This document shows positions 33,194 to 42,155 of a stretch of DNA of 64,000 bases, one piece after another. Origin of the DNA: UBA7672 sp040398465. GTDB taxonomy: Bacteria; Pseudomonadota; Alphaproteobacteria; Caulobacterales; Hyphomonadaceae. How positions within the stretch are numbered: the first letter of the stretch is position 1; the number at the start of each line of letters is the position of its first letter. The stretch covers positions 7,504-71,503 of the forward strand of contig JBBAUA010000015.1 in assembly GCA_040398465.1 (NCBI GenBank), in the 5' to 3' direction. The notes under the pieces were generated by a model. It was not told where the DNA came from and searched no databases. It saw only the letters and a list, made by a program, of their open reading frames with translations. Both the position numbers and the translations under genes were made by a program.

Positions 33194-33327
33194 TCAAGTA
33201 GCAGCTTCCCGCCTTTGCGTCTGTTTGCGGTATTTCGGTCGCACCGGAGGGTCTCGCCGACAAATCATTCGGTCGCGCGATTGCAGCCTAGCCGATTCTG
33301 CGACAGAAGCGTGACGCCGACGGGAGC

Positions 33328-33351
33328 CCCCTTGTTCTAACCAGCAAGGGG
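33328..33351 (+). promoter_or_regulatory. Hairpin in the prs leader
   Basis: CCCCTTG (33328-33334) pairs with CAAGGGG (33345-33351) around a 10-nt loop, ending 24 bp before the prs ATG. It could be a leader element of prs or a factor-independent terminator for terC without a T-run. The surrounding 33194-33327 has no gene. Confidence 0.4.
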
Positions 33352-33375
33352 CGACGAAAACGGGAGTGCGGGCAG

Positions 33376-34308
33376 ATGAAACTCATCTCGTGCAACGCAA
33401 ACCGGCCATTGGCCCAGCGCATCGCAGACCGTCTCGACATGCGCCTGACCGACACCGAGGTGAAGACCTTCAAGGACCGAGAAGTCTTCGTGAAGGTAAA
33501 CGAGAACGTCCGCGGCCAGGACGTCTACATTATCCAGTCGACCTCGGCGCCAGCCAACGACCACCTGATGGAATTGCTGATCACGATGGACGCCCTCGTC
33601 CGAGCCTCCGCCCGACGCATCACGGCCGTGATCCCCTATTTCGGCTACTCACGCCAGGACAGGAAGACAGACGGCCGCACGCCGATCTCCGCCAAGCTTG
33701 TCGCCAACCTGATCACCGTCGCCGGCGCCGACCGCGTCGTGACCGTTGATCTCCACGCGGCGCAGATCCAGGGGTTCTTCGACAAGCCGACGGACAATCT
33801 GTTCGCCATGCCGGAAATGGCCGACGACATCCTGAAGAAGTACGGCAGCCAGGACCTGATGGTCATCTCGCCAGACGTTGGCGGCGTCGTCCGCGCCCGC
33901 GCCCTCGCCAAGCGCCTCAACACGGATCTTGCCATCGTCGACAAGCGTCGCGAGAGAGCCGGAGAGTCCGAAGTGGCTAACATCATCGGCGACGTCGAAG
34001 GCCGCAAATGCATCCTCATCGATGACATGACGGACTCAGGCGGCACGCTCATCAACGCCGCCGACGCGCTCCTGAAGAAGGGCGCCATGGAGGTTGCCGC
34101 CTACGTCACGCACGGCGTGCTGTCCAACGGAGCCGCCGCCAACATCGACAAGTCCCAGCTGAAGGAGCTTGTCATCACCGACACCATCCAGGCCTCCGAT
34201 GCAGTCGCCAAGGCCAAGAAGATCCGCACCATCACCCTCGCCCCCCTAATCGCCGAAGCGATCCGCCGCATCGCGAACGACGAGTCCATCTCGAAGATGT
34301 TCGATTAG
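33376..34308 (+). CDS. prs: Ribose-phosphate pyrophosphokinase (PRPP synthase)
   Basis: 310 aa. Makes PRPP from ribose-5-phosphate and ATP, feeding purine, pyrimidine, His, Trp and NAD synthesis. Visible motifs: the ATP loop NENVRGQDVYIIQS, PYFGYSRQDRK, the metal-binding VTVDLHAAQIQGFF, the catalytic flexible loop VDKRRERAGESEV and the PRPP loop LIDDMTDSGGTL. Full length, class I. It stands alone between terC and the Kef antiporter gene. Confidence 0.96.
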   Translation: MKLISCNANRPLAQRIADRLDMRLTDTEVKTFKDREVFVKVNENVRGQDVYIIQSTSAPANDHLMELLITMDALVRASARRITAVIPYFGYSRQDRKTDGRTPISAKLVANLITVAGADRVVTVDLHAAQIQGFFDKPTDNLFAMPEMADDILKKYGSQDLMVISPDVGGVVRARALAKRLNTDLAIVDKRRERAGESEVANIIGDVEGRKCILIDDMTDSGGTLINAADALLKKGAMEVAAYVTHGVLSNGAAANIDKSQLKELVITDTIQASDAVAKAKKIRTITLAPLIAEAIRRIANDESISKMFD

Positions 34309-34390
34309 GCTGGGACGGCCGATCCCTGCTGCACAGCCCCCGCTGCCTGCCACTCCGAAAGCGCCAGCGTCAAGGAGCGCGCCATCGCGC

Positions 34391-36229
34391 CTAATCGCGA
34401 TCGCCGATCGCCTCGGCGGCCTCCTTGTTCAGAGCCTCGCCCTCGCGCCGTGGAACGATCAATGGCGCCGGTTGGGTGGTCGCGATGTTCCCGCGCATCA
34501 GCGACAGACCGGCACGCAGCCCGCCGGCCATCTGCATCTCCAGCCGCTGCTCGTCGCGCTGGCGCACATCGCGCAGGATGTCGTCAGCCTCTTCCTCTTC
34601 CACCCCAAGATCGACCAGCACTTTCCGACCAAACACGAACGCCGACTCCAGCACCTCGCGCAGTTGATACTCCACCCCGGCATTGATCAGCCGCAGCGCA
34701 TGCCCGCGATCGAACGCGCGCACATAGAGCTTCGCGTGCGGAAACTCCGATTTCGCCAGCTCCACGATCTTGTCCGCCGACTCCTGCTTGTCGACGCAGA
34801 TCAGGATCGCCTCCGCCCGCTCGGCGCCTGACGCTCGCAACACATCCAGCCTCGTGCCGTCGCCATAATAGACCTTGAAGCCGAACTGCCCTGCGGCCCG
34901 GATCATCTCCACATCGATCTCGATGATCGACACATCGATGCCCTTCGCCAGCAGGGGCTGCGACACCACCTGCGCAAAGCGCCCGAAGCCTACGAACAAC
35001 ACGCGTCCGTGCAGGTCGTTCGCGGTCTCGACGCCGTCCATCGATGCCTTCTCCGCCGGCAGCAGCCGCTCCAGCAGGATCACCGCCAGCGGCGTCAGCG
35101 CCATCGAGAGAATGACGATCGCCGTCATGCTCGCCGTGACTTCGCCGTCCAGAACGCCAGCACGCAACGCTTCCGAATAGAGGACGAACGCAAACTCGCC
35201 GCCTTGCGCAAAAAGCACAGCCCGCCGCAACGCCTCGCGATGTTTCGCACGGAAGACGCGCGCCACCGCGTAGATGCCGATCGACTTCACGATCATGAAC
35301 ACGAACACGCCGCCGATGATCAGCTGCCACTGGTTCCATACCAGCAAAAGGTCCAGCGACATGCCGACCCCAAGGAAAAACAGCCCAAGCAGGATCCCGC
35401 GGAACGGTTCGACGTCGGCCTCGAGCTGGTGCCTGAAAGTCGACTCCGACAACAGCACCCCGGCGAGGAATGCGCCCATTCCCATCGATAGTCCGGCCCA
35501 GTCCATGAAGACCGCAGCGCCAAGCACGACCAGGAGCGCCGCCGCCGTCATCACCTCGCGCGCGCCCGACGCGGCCAGCACGCTGAAGATCGGGTTCATT
35601 AACCACTTGCCCGCCGCGAACACCACAGCCACGGCGCCGACGGCGATCAGCAACGCCTGCCACCACGGCTGCGTCGCCGTGACCGCAGCAGCCGTCGGCG
35701 ACAGCGTCGCGAGCAAGGCTACCAACGCAAGCAGCGGAATGATCGCTAGGTCTTCAAGCAGCAGGATCGCAACCGAGCGCTGCCCGCTTGGCAACGCCGT
35801 CTCGCCGCGATCATCCATCATCTTCATGATTACCGCGGTCGACGACAGCACGAAGCCCGATGCCCCGATGATCGCCGCGGCCGGCGGCAAGCCATACGCA
35901 ATGCCCACGCCCGACAGCAGCGCGCCGCAGATGATCACCTGCACCGCGCCAAGTCCGAAAATGTCCCGCCGCATCGCCCACAGCTTGGCCGGACGCATTT
36001 CGAGTCCGATCAGGAACAGGAACATCACCACGCCAAGCTCGGCGACATGGATGATCGCTTCCGAGTCCTGGAACAGCTTCAGCCCAAACGGCCCCACGGC
36101 GACCCCCGCCGCCAGATAGCCGAGCACTGCCCCGAGCCCGAGCTTCCGGAAGATCGGCACGGCAATGACGCCCGCCGCCAGGAGGGCGACCGCGTGCCCG
36201 ATATCCATCCCGCCAGCTTCGGTCGCCAT
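34391..36229 (-). CDS. Monovalent cation:proton antiporter, KefB/KefC type (CPA2) with RCK domain
   Basis: 612 aa. About twelve to thirteen membrane helices (residues 1-385), opening AVALLAAGVIAVPIFRKLGLG, with HVAELGVVMFLFLIGLEM and the Gln-rich segment AQGGEFAFVLYSEAL typical of Kef proteins. A TrkA-N (RCK) domain follows with nucleotide loop VLFVGFGRFAQVV at about 405-417, and then a regulatory tail. It probably effluxes K+ in exchange for H+ under electrophile or pH stress. No KefF/KefG ancillary gene lies nearby. An alternative start is Met8. Confidence 0.92.
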   Translation of the reverse strand: MATEAGGMDIGHAVALLAAGVIAVPIFRKLGLGAVLGYLAAGVAVGPFGLKLFQDSEAIIHVAELGVVMFLFLIGLEMRPAKLWAMRRDIFGLGAVQVIICGALLSGVGIAYGLPPAAAIIGASGFVLSSTAVIMKMMDDRGETALPSGQRSVAILLLEDLAIIPLLALVALLATLSPTAAAVTATQPWWQALLIAVGAVAVVFAAGKWLMNPIFSVLAASGAREVMTAAALLVVLGAAVFMDWAGLSMGMGAFLAGVLLSESTFRHQLEADVEPFRGILLGLFFLGVGMSLDLLLVWNQWQLIIGGVFVFMIVKSIGIYAVARVFRAKHREALRRAVLFAQGGEFAFVLYSEALRAGVLDGEVTASMTAIVILSMALTPLAVILLERLLPAEKASMDGVETANDLHGRVLFVGFGRFAQVVSQPLLAKGIDVSIIEIDVEMIRAAGQFGFKVYYGDGTRLDVLRASGAERAEAILICVDKQESADKIVELAKSEFPHAKLYVRAFDRGHALRLINAGVEYQLREVLESAFVFGRKVLVDLGVEEEEADDILRDVRQRDEQRLEMQMAGGLRAGLSLMRGNIATTQPAPLIVPRREGEALNKEAAEAIGDRD

Positions 36230-36284
36230 CGCCCCTCCGGTTCTAAGGACTCAATGGGGTGCTGCGCGCGCCTTCGCAAGCGCG

Positions 36285-36626
36285 CTATTTCAAACGTTTC
36301 TCGAACTCGGCAAAAAAGCCGTCGGCTTCGGCCTTCAGCTTGCCCTCCATGCGGCGAAACTGGGCAAGCACTTCCTCCCCCATACGGGTCAGCACGGCGC
36401 CGCCGCCCTTCCTGCCGCCCGCCGAGGATTCGACCAGCGGCTGTCGAAAGGACTGGTTCATCGCATCGACCAGCTGCCACGCCCGCGAATAGCTCATCTC
36501 CATCGACTTGGCCGCCTTCGAGATCGAGCCTTCAGCCGCGATGCGCTCCAGCAGGTCCGCCTTGCCAGGCCCGAACGCCCGCTCGCCCTTGGCGATCAGC
36601 CGCGCCGTGATCCTGATCGATGCCAT
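36285..36626 (-). CDS. ModE-type winged-helix regulator (DNA-binding domain only)
   Basis: 113 aa from ATG 36624-36626, preceded by AAGGAGA with ideal spacing; an in-frame start at 36683 was rejected. The LysR/ModE-type helix-turn-helix is clear: FGPGKADLLERIAAEGSISKAAKSMEMSYSRAW, then GGRKGGGAVLTRMGEEVLAQF. The C-terminal TOBE (molybdate-binding) domains of ModE are absent, so it belongs to the short ModE-like group whose signal is unknown. No mod or mop genes are adjacent. Confidence 0.88.
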   Translation of the reverse strand: MASIRITARLIAKGERAFGPGKADLLERIAAEGSISKAAKSMEMSYSRAWQLVDAMNQSFRQPLVESSAGGRKGGGAVLTRMGEEVLAQFRRMEGKLKAEADGFFAEFEKRLK

Positions 36627-36701
36627 GCCAGTCTCCTTTGCATCGAGGCTCCGCTTCACAGCCATCGAAGCGAGCGCCGCCAAATTCGCAAGCGAATTCT
36701 C

Positions 36702-37859
36702 TCAGGCCAGCAACCGCCGCGCCGTCGCCAGCGCTTCGACGCCCCTGTCCAGCGTGTCGTCCGATTTCGCAAAGCACAGCCGCACGAGCGCACGCTCCGG
36801 AGGCGTTTCGTGGAAGGCGGAGAACGGAATTGTCGCCACGCCGGCCTGCTTGACCGCCCAGGTCGCGAACGCCATGTCGCTGAGACCGATGCCGGATGCG
36901 GCCAGGTCGATGGCCATGAAATACGTCCCCGCCGCCGGCAGTGTCACAAATCCTTCCTGCTCCAGCGCCCGAGCCATCCTGTTCCGGGCACGCGCCAGCT
37001 TCTCGCGCATCGCATCGAAATGCGCGGCGGGCTTGCCCAGCCCGAATGCGACGGCTTCCTGAAGATTGGGCGGCGTCGTGAAGGTCAGGAACTGGTGCGC
37101 CTTCGCAAACGCCTGCGTCAGCGGCGGCGCTGCGCAGGCAAAGCCCACCTTCCACCCCGTCATCTCGAAAATCTTGCCCGCAGAGCCGATCTTGATCGTT
37201 CGATCGCGCATGCCGGGCGCCGATAGCATCGACACATGCCGCGCGCCATCGAACATGCAATGTTCCCAGACCTCGTCGGAGATAGCAACGCAGTCATGCC
37301 TGACGCACTGTTCGGCAATCAGTGCGAGATCTTCGGCGCCAATCAGGCTGGCCGACGGATTGAGCGGCGTGTTCAGCACAACCGCGCGGGTCTTCTCTGT
37401 GAAAGCCACCGCGAGCGCCTGTGGATCGACACGCCAATCCGGTGGTTGAAGCCTGACAAACCGCGCGCTCGCCCCTGCCCGGCGCAGCATCGGCAGATAG
37501 CTGTCATACATAGGCTCGAACAGCACAACCTCGTCGCCCGGCGACAGTACAGCCAGCAGGGCCGCAGCCAGCGCCTCTGTCGCGCCGGATGTGATCGTCA
37601 CTTCGCTCTGCCAGTCGAGCGCCACGCCCTGCAGCCGCCCATAATGCTCGGCCACCGCCTCGCGCAGTTTCGGCAAGCCCCGCATCGGCGGATACTGGTT
37701 GGGTCCGCTGATCAGCGCGTCGGCAGCCTTGCGCCGAACATCTTCCGGCCCATCCCATTCCGGAAAGCCCTGCCCGAGATTGATCGCGCCGGTCTCTCGC
37801 GCGAGGCCGGACATGACATCAAAGATCGTGTCGCCGAGCGAAGCGTAGACCGGATTCAT
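36702..37859 (-). CDS. PLP class I aminotransferase, glutamine transaminase K / methionine aminotransferase-like (YbdL/KAT)
   Basis: 385 aa from ATG 37857-37859 (in-frame sequence further upstream is a shadow of the overlapping amidase gene). Fold-type I: NLGQGFPEWDGPEDVRR, QYPPMRGLPKLREAV, ITSGATEALAA, NTPLNPSAS, ISDEVWEHCMFDG and the PLP Lys in KIGSAGKIFEMTGWKVG. This pattern fits the kynurenine/glutamine transaminase K group, including bacterial YbdL, which use methionine, glutamine and aromatic amino acids. The start overlaps the stop of the amidase gene by 4 nt (ATGA), so the two are coupled. Confidence 0.88.
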   Translation of the reverse strand: MNPVYASLGDTIFDVMSGLARETGAINLGQGFPEWDGPEDVRRKAADALISGPNQYPPMRGLPKLREAVAEHYGRLQGVALDWQSEVTITSGATEALAAALLAVLSPGDEVVLFEPMYDSYLPMLRRAGASARFVRLQPPDWRVDPQALAVAFTEKTRAVVLNTPLNPSASLIGAEDLALIAEQCVRHDCVAISDEVWEHCMFDGARHVSMLSAPGMRDRTIKIGSAGKIFEMTGWKVGFACAAPPLTQAFAKAHQFLTFTTPPNLQEAVAFGLGKPAAHFDAMREKLARARNRMARALEQEGFVTLPAAGTYFMAIDLAASGIGLSDMAFATWAVKQAGVATIPFSAFHETPPERALVRLCFAKSDDTLDRGVEALATARRLLA

Positions 37860-38680
37860 GCGGGCTCGCGGAACGGCCGCACATGGCTGAGCGATGGAAT
37901 CTTGCCGCGCACCTCGGCAACCTTTGCAAGGTCCAGCGTCGCCGCAATCACGCCCGGCTCGGTTCCACCCTCGGCGAGGATTTCCCCCCATGGGTCGATG
38001 ATCAGCGAATGCCCGTAGGTCTCGCGGCCGTCCTGGTGCTTGCCCGTCTGCGCCGGCGCAATGACGAAGCACCCCGTCTCGATCGCCCGCGCACGCAGGA
38101 GGATATGCCAGTGCGCCTCGCCCGTGATGCGCGTGAAGGCGGCTGGCACGGCGATGATCTGCGCGCCTGCCATCGCGAGCTGCCGGAACAGCTCGGGAAA
38201 GCGCACATCATAGCAGACTGTCATGCCAAGCTTCGCCGCAGGTAATTCACCAACAACAGCTGCGCCACCGGCCGCATAGCTGTCGGACTCGCGATAGATG
38301 TTGCCTGCATTCAGCTGCACGTCGAACATGTGGATCTTGTCGTAGCGAGCCGCCACCTCGCCGTCTGGCCGGATCAGGAAACTTCGATTGGCGCACTTCC
38401 CCGCATCCGCCCGGATCGCCAGCGAGCCGATCAGCAGCGTTCGCCCGAGCTCCTTCGCCAGCGCCCTGAAATGGGCCAGCCCCGGATCACTCGCTTCGTC
38501 CGTCGACTTCTCCCAGGACGCCCCCCGCGCGCGATCCAGCAGCGTCGTCATCTCGGGCGTCGCGATCAGCTCGGCCCCGCCCCGGGCCGCCTCGCGGATC
38601 AGCGCATCGGCCGCCGCGATGTTCTCAGCCACATCGGTTCCAGACCGCATCTGGACGCAAGCAACCCTGATCTGGGACAT
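37856..38680 (-). CDS. Carbon-nitrogen hydrolase, deaminated-glutathione amidase (Nit1-like)
   Basis: 274 aa nitrilase-superfamily enzyme with the Glu-Lys-Cys triad: Glu in ATPEMTTLL, Lys in YDKIHMFDV and Cys in MTVCYDVRFPEL. The segments TGEAHWHILLRARAIET and ETYGHSLIIDPWGEIL are characteristic of Nit1/YbeM, which hydrolyse deaminated glutathione, rather than Nit2-type omega-amidases. Deaminated glutathione arises when transaminases act on glutathione, and a transaminase gene overlaps its 3' end by 4 nt. Confidence 0.88.
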   Translation of the reverse strand: MSQIRVACVQMRSGTDVAENIAAADALIREAARGGAELIATPEMTTLLDRARGASWEKSTDEASDPGLAHFRALAKELGRTLLIGSLAIRADAGKCANRSFLIRPDGEVAARYDKIHMFDVQLNAGNIYRESDSYAAGGAAVVGELPAAKLGMTVCYDVRFPELFRQLAMAGAQIIAVPAAFTRITGEAHWHILLRARAIETGCFVIAPAQTGKHQDGRETYGHSLIIDPWGEILAEGGTEPGVIAATLDLAKVAEVRGKIPSLSHVRPFREPA

Positions 38681-38908
38681 GGCCTCTCCTGCTGCACTGT
38701 CTCATCATAAACCATACCGGTCGGCCGAGTCGCCATCCCGGCCGAAATCAGCGGCTGACGTGGTTAATCGCTTGGGCTCGCGCGAGGCGCGATGCAGCGT
38801 ACCTCCGCTCTCCTTCTGGTACGCCGATTGCTGACTGATACCCAAGGCCAGCCCGTCCCGTGATCCCGCGACGCCGGGCGCCGGCCTGAACCGCGGGATC
38901 GGTTATCG

Positions 38909-40186
38909 ATGGGCTTCAGCCCCGGCATCGCAGGCATTCCAGCGCCATCGGCCCGGCCCCTGCCGGTCTGGCGCGCCCGCGCGCGCTCACTGCTCAACTA
39001 TTTCGGCAAGCTCGACATCCTCGTCCTGTTCGTCTGGGTCGCCTCCACGACGCTCCAGCTCGACTGGATGCAACCGCTTCGCTACCTCGCCGCCGCCTAT
39101 TTCGTCGGCAGCATGATCATGTTCGCCCGCCAGACCATGCCGTCCCTCGCGCGGGCCTGGCCGACCCTGCTGATCCCGCTCTTCTGCATCGTCTCGGCGC
39201 TGTGGGCGCCATCGGCCAGTGACGCGATCCGCAAGGGCCTGCTGTTTGGACTCACCTCCATCGTCGCGATCTATGCCGCAACGCGCGTCTCCGGTCGCGG
39301 CATCCTGCTTGTCTTCATGGGCGTGCAAACCATCGCGGCGCTGATGAGTCTGCGCTCGCCCCAGATCGTCGACGGCGCCTGGACTGGCATATTCGGCCAG
39401 AAAAACTTCCTGGCGATGAACATGTTCATCCTCTATGTCGCCGCGCTGGCGGTCCTGCTCGACAAGGGATCATGGCGCTGGTTCCGCCTTGCGGCGCTGG
39501 GCATCGCGCCGATGGCGCTGGCGCTTGTGGTTCTGGCGAAGTCCGGCACGACAACGGTGATGGTGATTGGCGCGACGACAGCGCTGCTCGGTCACGCCTT
39601 CCTGTGGCAACCGGCCGGCCGGATTCGCCACATGCGCTTCCTGCTTGTACTCATCGGCGCTGTTCTCGTGACCCTCCTTGCGCTTGTCCTGTTCGGATTC
39701 ATGCAGTTCGACGCACAGACCAGCGTGCTGAATGCGCTGGGCAAGGACTCGACTCTGACTGGCCGCACCTATCTCTGGGAAACTGCACAGCGGGAGATGG
39801 CGGAGAGCCCATGGTTCGGCCGCGGCGCCGATGGCTTCTGGCGATCCGAATATGGCGCCGCCAACACGATCATCAAGTTCTTTCACTACGACCATTACGT
39901 GAAGTTCTCTTTCCACAATTCCTATCTCGAGAACGGCGTGGCGTTCGGCTATCCCGGCTACTGGGCGACGGTGTTCCTTGCCGCCTGGGCGCTATGGCGG
40001 CCGGCGATCAACTGGCTGAAAAGCCAGAACACGATCAACGCAGCCTTCCTGATCCTTGCCGCCATGGTGATCGTGCGCTCCACGACCGAGATCGACCTCG
40101 CGCTCGAATTCTCGGCCACGGCGACGCTGCTCTTCATGGGAGCTGTCAGGCGCGACAAGGTGGATGCCCGTGGAGATGTCGCGTGA
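38909..40186 (+). CDS. O-antigen ligase/Wzy-like exopolysaccharide polymerase (ExoQ type)
   Basis: 425 aa polytopic protein with about ten membrane helices. The large periplasmic loop has the family motifs LTGRTYLWETAQREM, PWFGRGADGFW and KFSFHNSYLENGVAFG, as in WaaL/Wzy/ExoQ proteins that join or polymerise undecaprenyl-linked glycans. FGQKNFLAMNM near the middle is typical of EPS polymerases. It overlaps the downstream GT2 gene by 4 nt (GTGA at 40183-40186). The rest of an EPS cluster (Wza, Wzc, Wzx) is not in the window. Confidence 0.88.
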   Translation: MGFSPGIAGIPAPSARPLPVWRARARSLLNYFGKLDILVLFVWVASTTLQLDWMQPLRYLAAAYFVGSMIMFARQTMPSLARAWPTLLIPLFCIVSALWAPSASDAIRKGLLFGLTSIVAIYAATRVSGRGILLVFMGVQTIAALMSLRSPQIVDGAWTGIFGQKNFLAMNMFILYVAALAVLLDKGSWRWFRLAALGIAPMALALVVLAKSGTTTVMVIGATTALLGHAFLWQPAGRIRHMRFLLVLIGAVLVTLLALVLFGFMQFDAQTSVLNALGKDSTLTGRTYLWETAQREMAESPWFGRGADGFWRSEYGAANTIIKFFHYDHYVKFSFHNSYLENGVAFGYPGYWATVFLAAWALWRPAINWLKSQNTINAAFLILAAMVIVRSTTEIDLALEFSATATLLFMGAVRRDKVDARGDVA

Positions 40187-41142
40187 CCCGGCCGGATGTC
40201 AGCGTGATCATCGCCGCATGGAAGGCCGCGGACTTTGTCGAGCGCGCCGTTCACTCAGCACTCCTGAGCCGAGGCGTGACAGTCGAGGTCGTGGTCGTTG
40301 ATGACGCCTCGCCAGACCGCACCTTCGCAGTCCTGGGGCGAATGGCAGCGCACGATCCCCGCGTGATCATTGACCGCTTGCCGGCGAATGGCGGCCCCTC
40401 CGCAGCCCGCAATCGCGCCCTCGCCCTCGCATCAGGCGCCTTCATCGCGGTTCTCGACGCGGACGACACGATCGAGCCCAACAGGCTGTCGCGCATGGTC
40501 GCAATGGCCGAGCGTCGCGCCGCGGATGTCGTTGTCGATAACATGAAGGAGGTCGACGCGAACGGCCGTCTCTTGTCCTCCGGCCTGTTCCTGAAGTCGC
40601 CCGCCTTTTCGACAGACCGCAACATCGATCTTGCAACCTGGATCGCCTTCAACCAGCCGATGAAGGCCGGCGATTGCATCGGTTACCTGAAGCCGCTCAT
40701 GCGGAGGGTGACGCTTGATCGCCATCGGGCCGCGTACGATACCGCGCTCCGAAACAGCGAAGACTACTACCTGGTGGCCGAGCTGCTCGCGCAGGGCGCC
40801 CGCATGCACTACCTGTCAGAGCCCGGCTATCGCTACACACGCTCGACGGCCTCCACCTCGCACCGCCTGAAGCCCGAACACACGCGAGCCTGGCTGGAAG
40901 CTGAAGCCCGCTACATCCGGCGGTTCGGAGCCGCGCTCAGCGCCGGTCAGCAGCACGCGTTGGCCCGCCGAGCCCGCTCGCTTCGACATGTCGATCAGCT
41001 GGTCGCCGCAACCGAGGCGCTGAAGTCGCGACGCTTCGGCGAATTCCTGCGCCTGCTCGCTGCCGACCTGGAGTCGAGCGCCTATACGCTCATCACCTTT
41101 GCAAGGGTCGCCAGCAGCAAACTGCGCCGACACCCGTCCTAG
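40183..41142 (+). CDS. Glycosyltransferase family 2
   Basis: 319 aa from GTG 40183. GT-A fold: DVSVIIAAWKAADFVERAV, VVVDDASPDRTF, GGPSAARNRALALASGAF and the DxD motif LDADDTIEPNRL. Glu/Asp catalytic candidates lie in RNSEDYYLVAEL. It probably adds a sugar to the lipid-linked repeat unit polymerised by the preceding gene. Its 3' end overlaps the convergent GH16 gene by 4 nt. Confidence 0.92.
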   Translation: MTRPDVSVIIAAWKAADFVERAVHSALLSRGVTVEVVVVDDASPDRTFAVLGRMAAHDPRVIIDRLPANGGPSAARNRALALASGAFIAVLDADDTIEPNRLSRMVAMAERRAADVVVDNMKEVDANGRLLSSGLFLKSPAFSTDRNIDLATWIAFNQPMKAGDCIGYLKPLMRRVTLDRHRAAYDTALRNSEDYYLVAELLAQGARMHYLSEPGYRYTRSTASTSHRLKPEHTRAWLEAEARYIRRFGAALSAGQQHALARRARSLRHVDQLVAATEALKSRRFGEFLRLLAADLESSAYTLITFARVASSKLRRHPS

Positions 41143-41957
41143 CGGACAGGCAGCGCGAAGCTGTTGCTGCATTGCGGCGCATTCTGTCCGAGCGGGACAT
41201 GCGATATGCAACGGATGAAAGCGACCGTTGTGTCGAACTCTGCGTCGCCAACCCACTCCACCGACGTCCGGTTGGCGGCCCAGACGCTGGTCATCACCCG
41301 GCCGGTCGTGGTCGGTATCCCCGCATCAGGCGCCGCGACCCGGTGGACCTGCACGCCATCCACATACCATGTGATGGAATCGGGCAACCACTCGAACGCG
41401 TACAGGTGTTCTGCGTCAGATGCATCGAAGCCGAGGTCGATGTCCTTCGCAGAGCCCTTCCCGTGGCGAAAGAAGTTGACGTGGATCCTCCCTGAATCCT
41501 TCCCGACAAGCTCGACATCGATCTCGTCGTGGGGGTCGCCCATGTCCTCGCCGCTGTAGACGAAAAAAGCGGTGACGGCGCCCTTCCCATCCGAGGCGCG
41601 CAAGACGGCTTCGTACCGGCCATAGCCGTAGAATCCGACATACTGGAATTCAGCGCTGGAATGGGTCGACACCGGCGTCGCCTCGCGCCTGGCGACCAGG
41701 CTCATGCCGTGGCGGCCAAAGCCGATATTCTCGTCGCGATAGGACACGCCCAGCCATTCTGCGTCGATGTCCAGGTCCGCAAGTAACTGGGTCTCGTTAT
41801 CGTGACCCTTGCTGAGATCAACGATGAAGGCGCCCTGCGCAGGCCGTCCGGTGTTGACGGCCCCGGACGCGCGCTCCTGCGAATCCGCCCGACCGGAAAC
41901 GCCCACATTTATGCAGACCGCAGCAAGAGCCGCGGCCAAAATCCGCCCCCAGAGCAT
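41139..41957 (-). CDS. GH16 endo-beta-glucanase, lichenase/ExoK type, secreted
   Basis: 272 aa from ATG 41955-41957, which starts directly at a signal peptide (MLWGRILAAALAAVCINVG) and follows a GGCGGGG ribosome site; an in-frame start at 42029 would add 24 non-signal residues. The catalytic motif DEIDVELVGKD (nucleophile and acid-base Glu flanking Asp) is the licheninase/ExoK form of GH16. ExoK-like enzymes cut nascent succinoglycan-type beta-glucans. Two Cys (near 243 and 257) may pair. It faces the polymerase-GT2 pair, suggesting it trims the same polymer. Confidence 0.9.
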   Translation of the reverse strand: MLWGRILAAALAAVCINVGVSGRADSQERASGAVNTGRPAQGAFIVDLSKGHDNETQLLADLDIDAEWLGVSYRDENIGFGRHGMSLVARREATPVSTHSSAEFQYVGFYGYGRYEAVLRASDGKGAVTAFFVYSGEDMGDPHDEIDVELVGKDSGRIHVNFFRHGKGSAKDIDLGFDASDAEHLYAFEWLPDSITWYVDGVQVHRVAAPDAGIPTTTGRVMTSVWAANRTSVEWVGDAEFDTTVAFIRCISHVPLGQNAPQCSNSFALPVR

Positions 41958-42155
41958 TGTCCCCGCCGTCTCCGACTGCACCGGACCAAGGCGCAAGTTG
42001 TTGACAGACAAGCAGGAATGGCGCCGCACGCCTGCCTAAACGCGCTTTTGAGCAAATGGCTCTCGCGGATGGATTGCGCAGCTTCGCCCGGTCGCTAAAG
42101 CTCACGGCAAGATCAGGGCAACGCCACGTCAGCGCAGGCCCGCCGGGAGGAGTTC

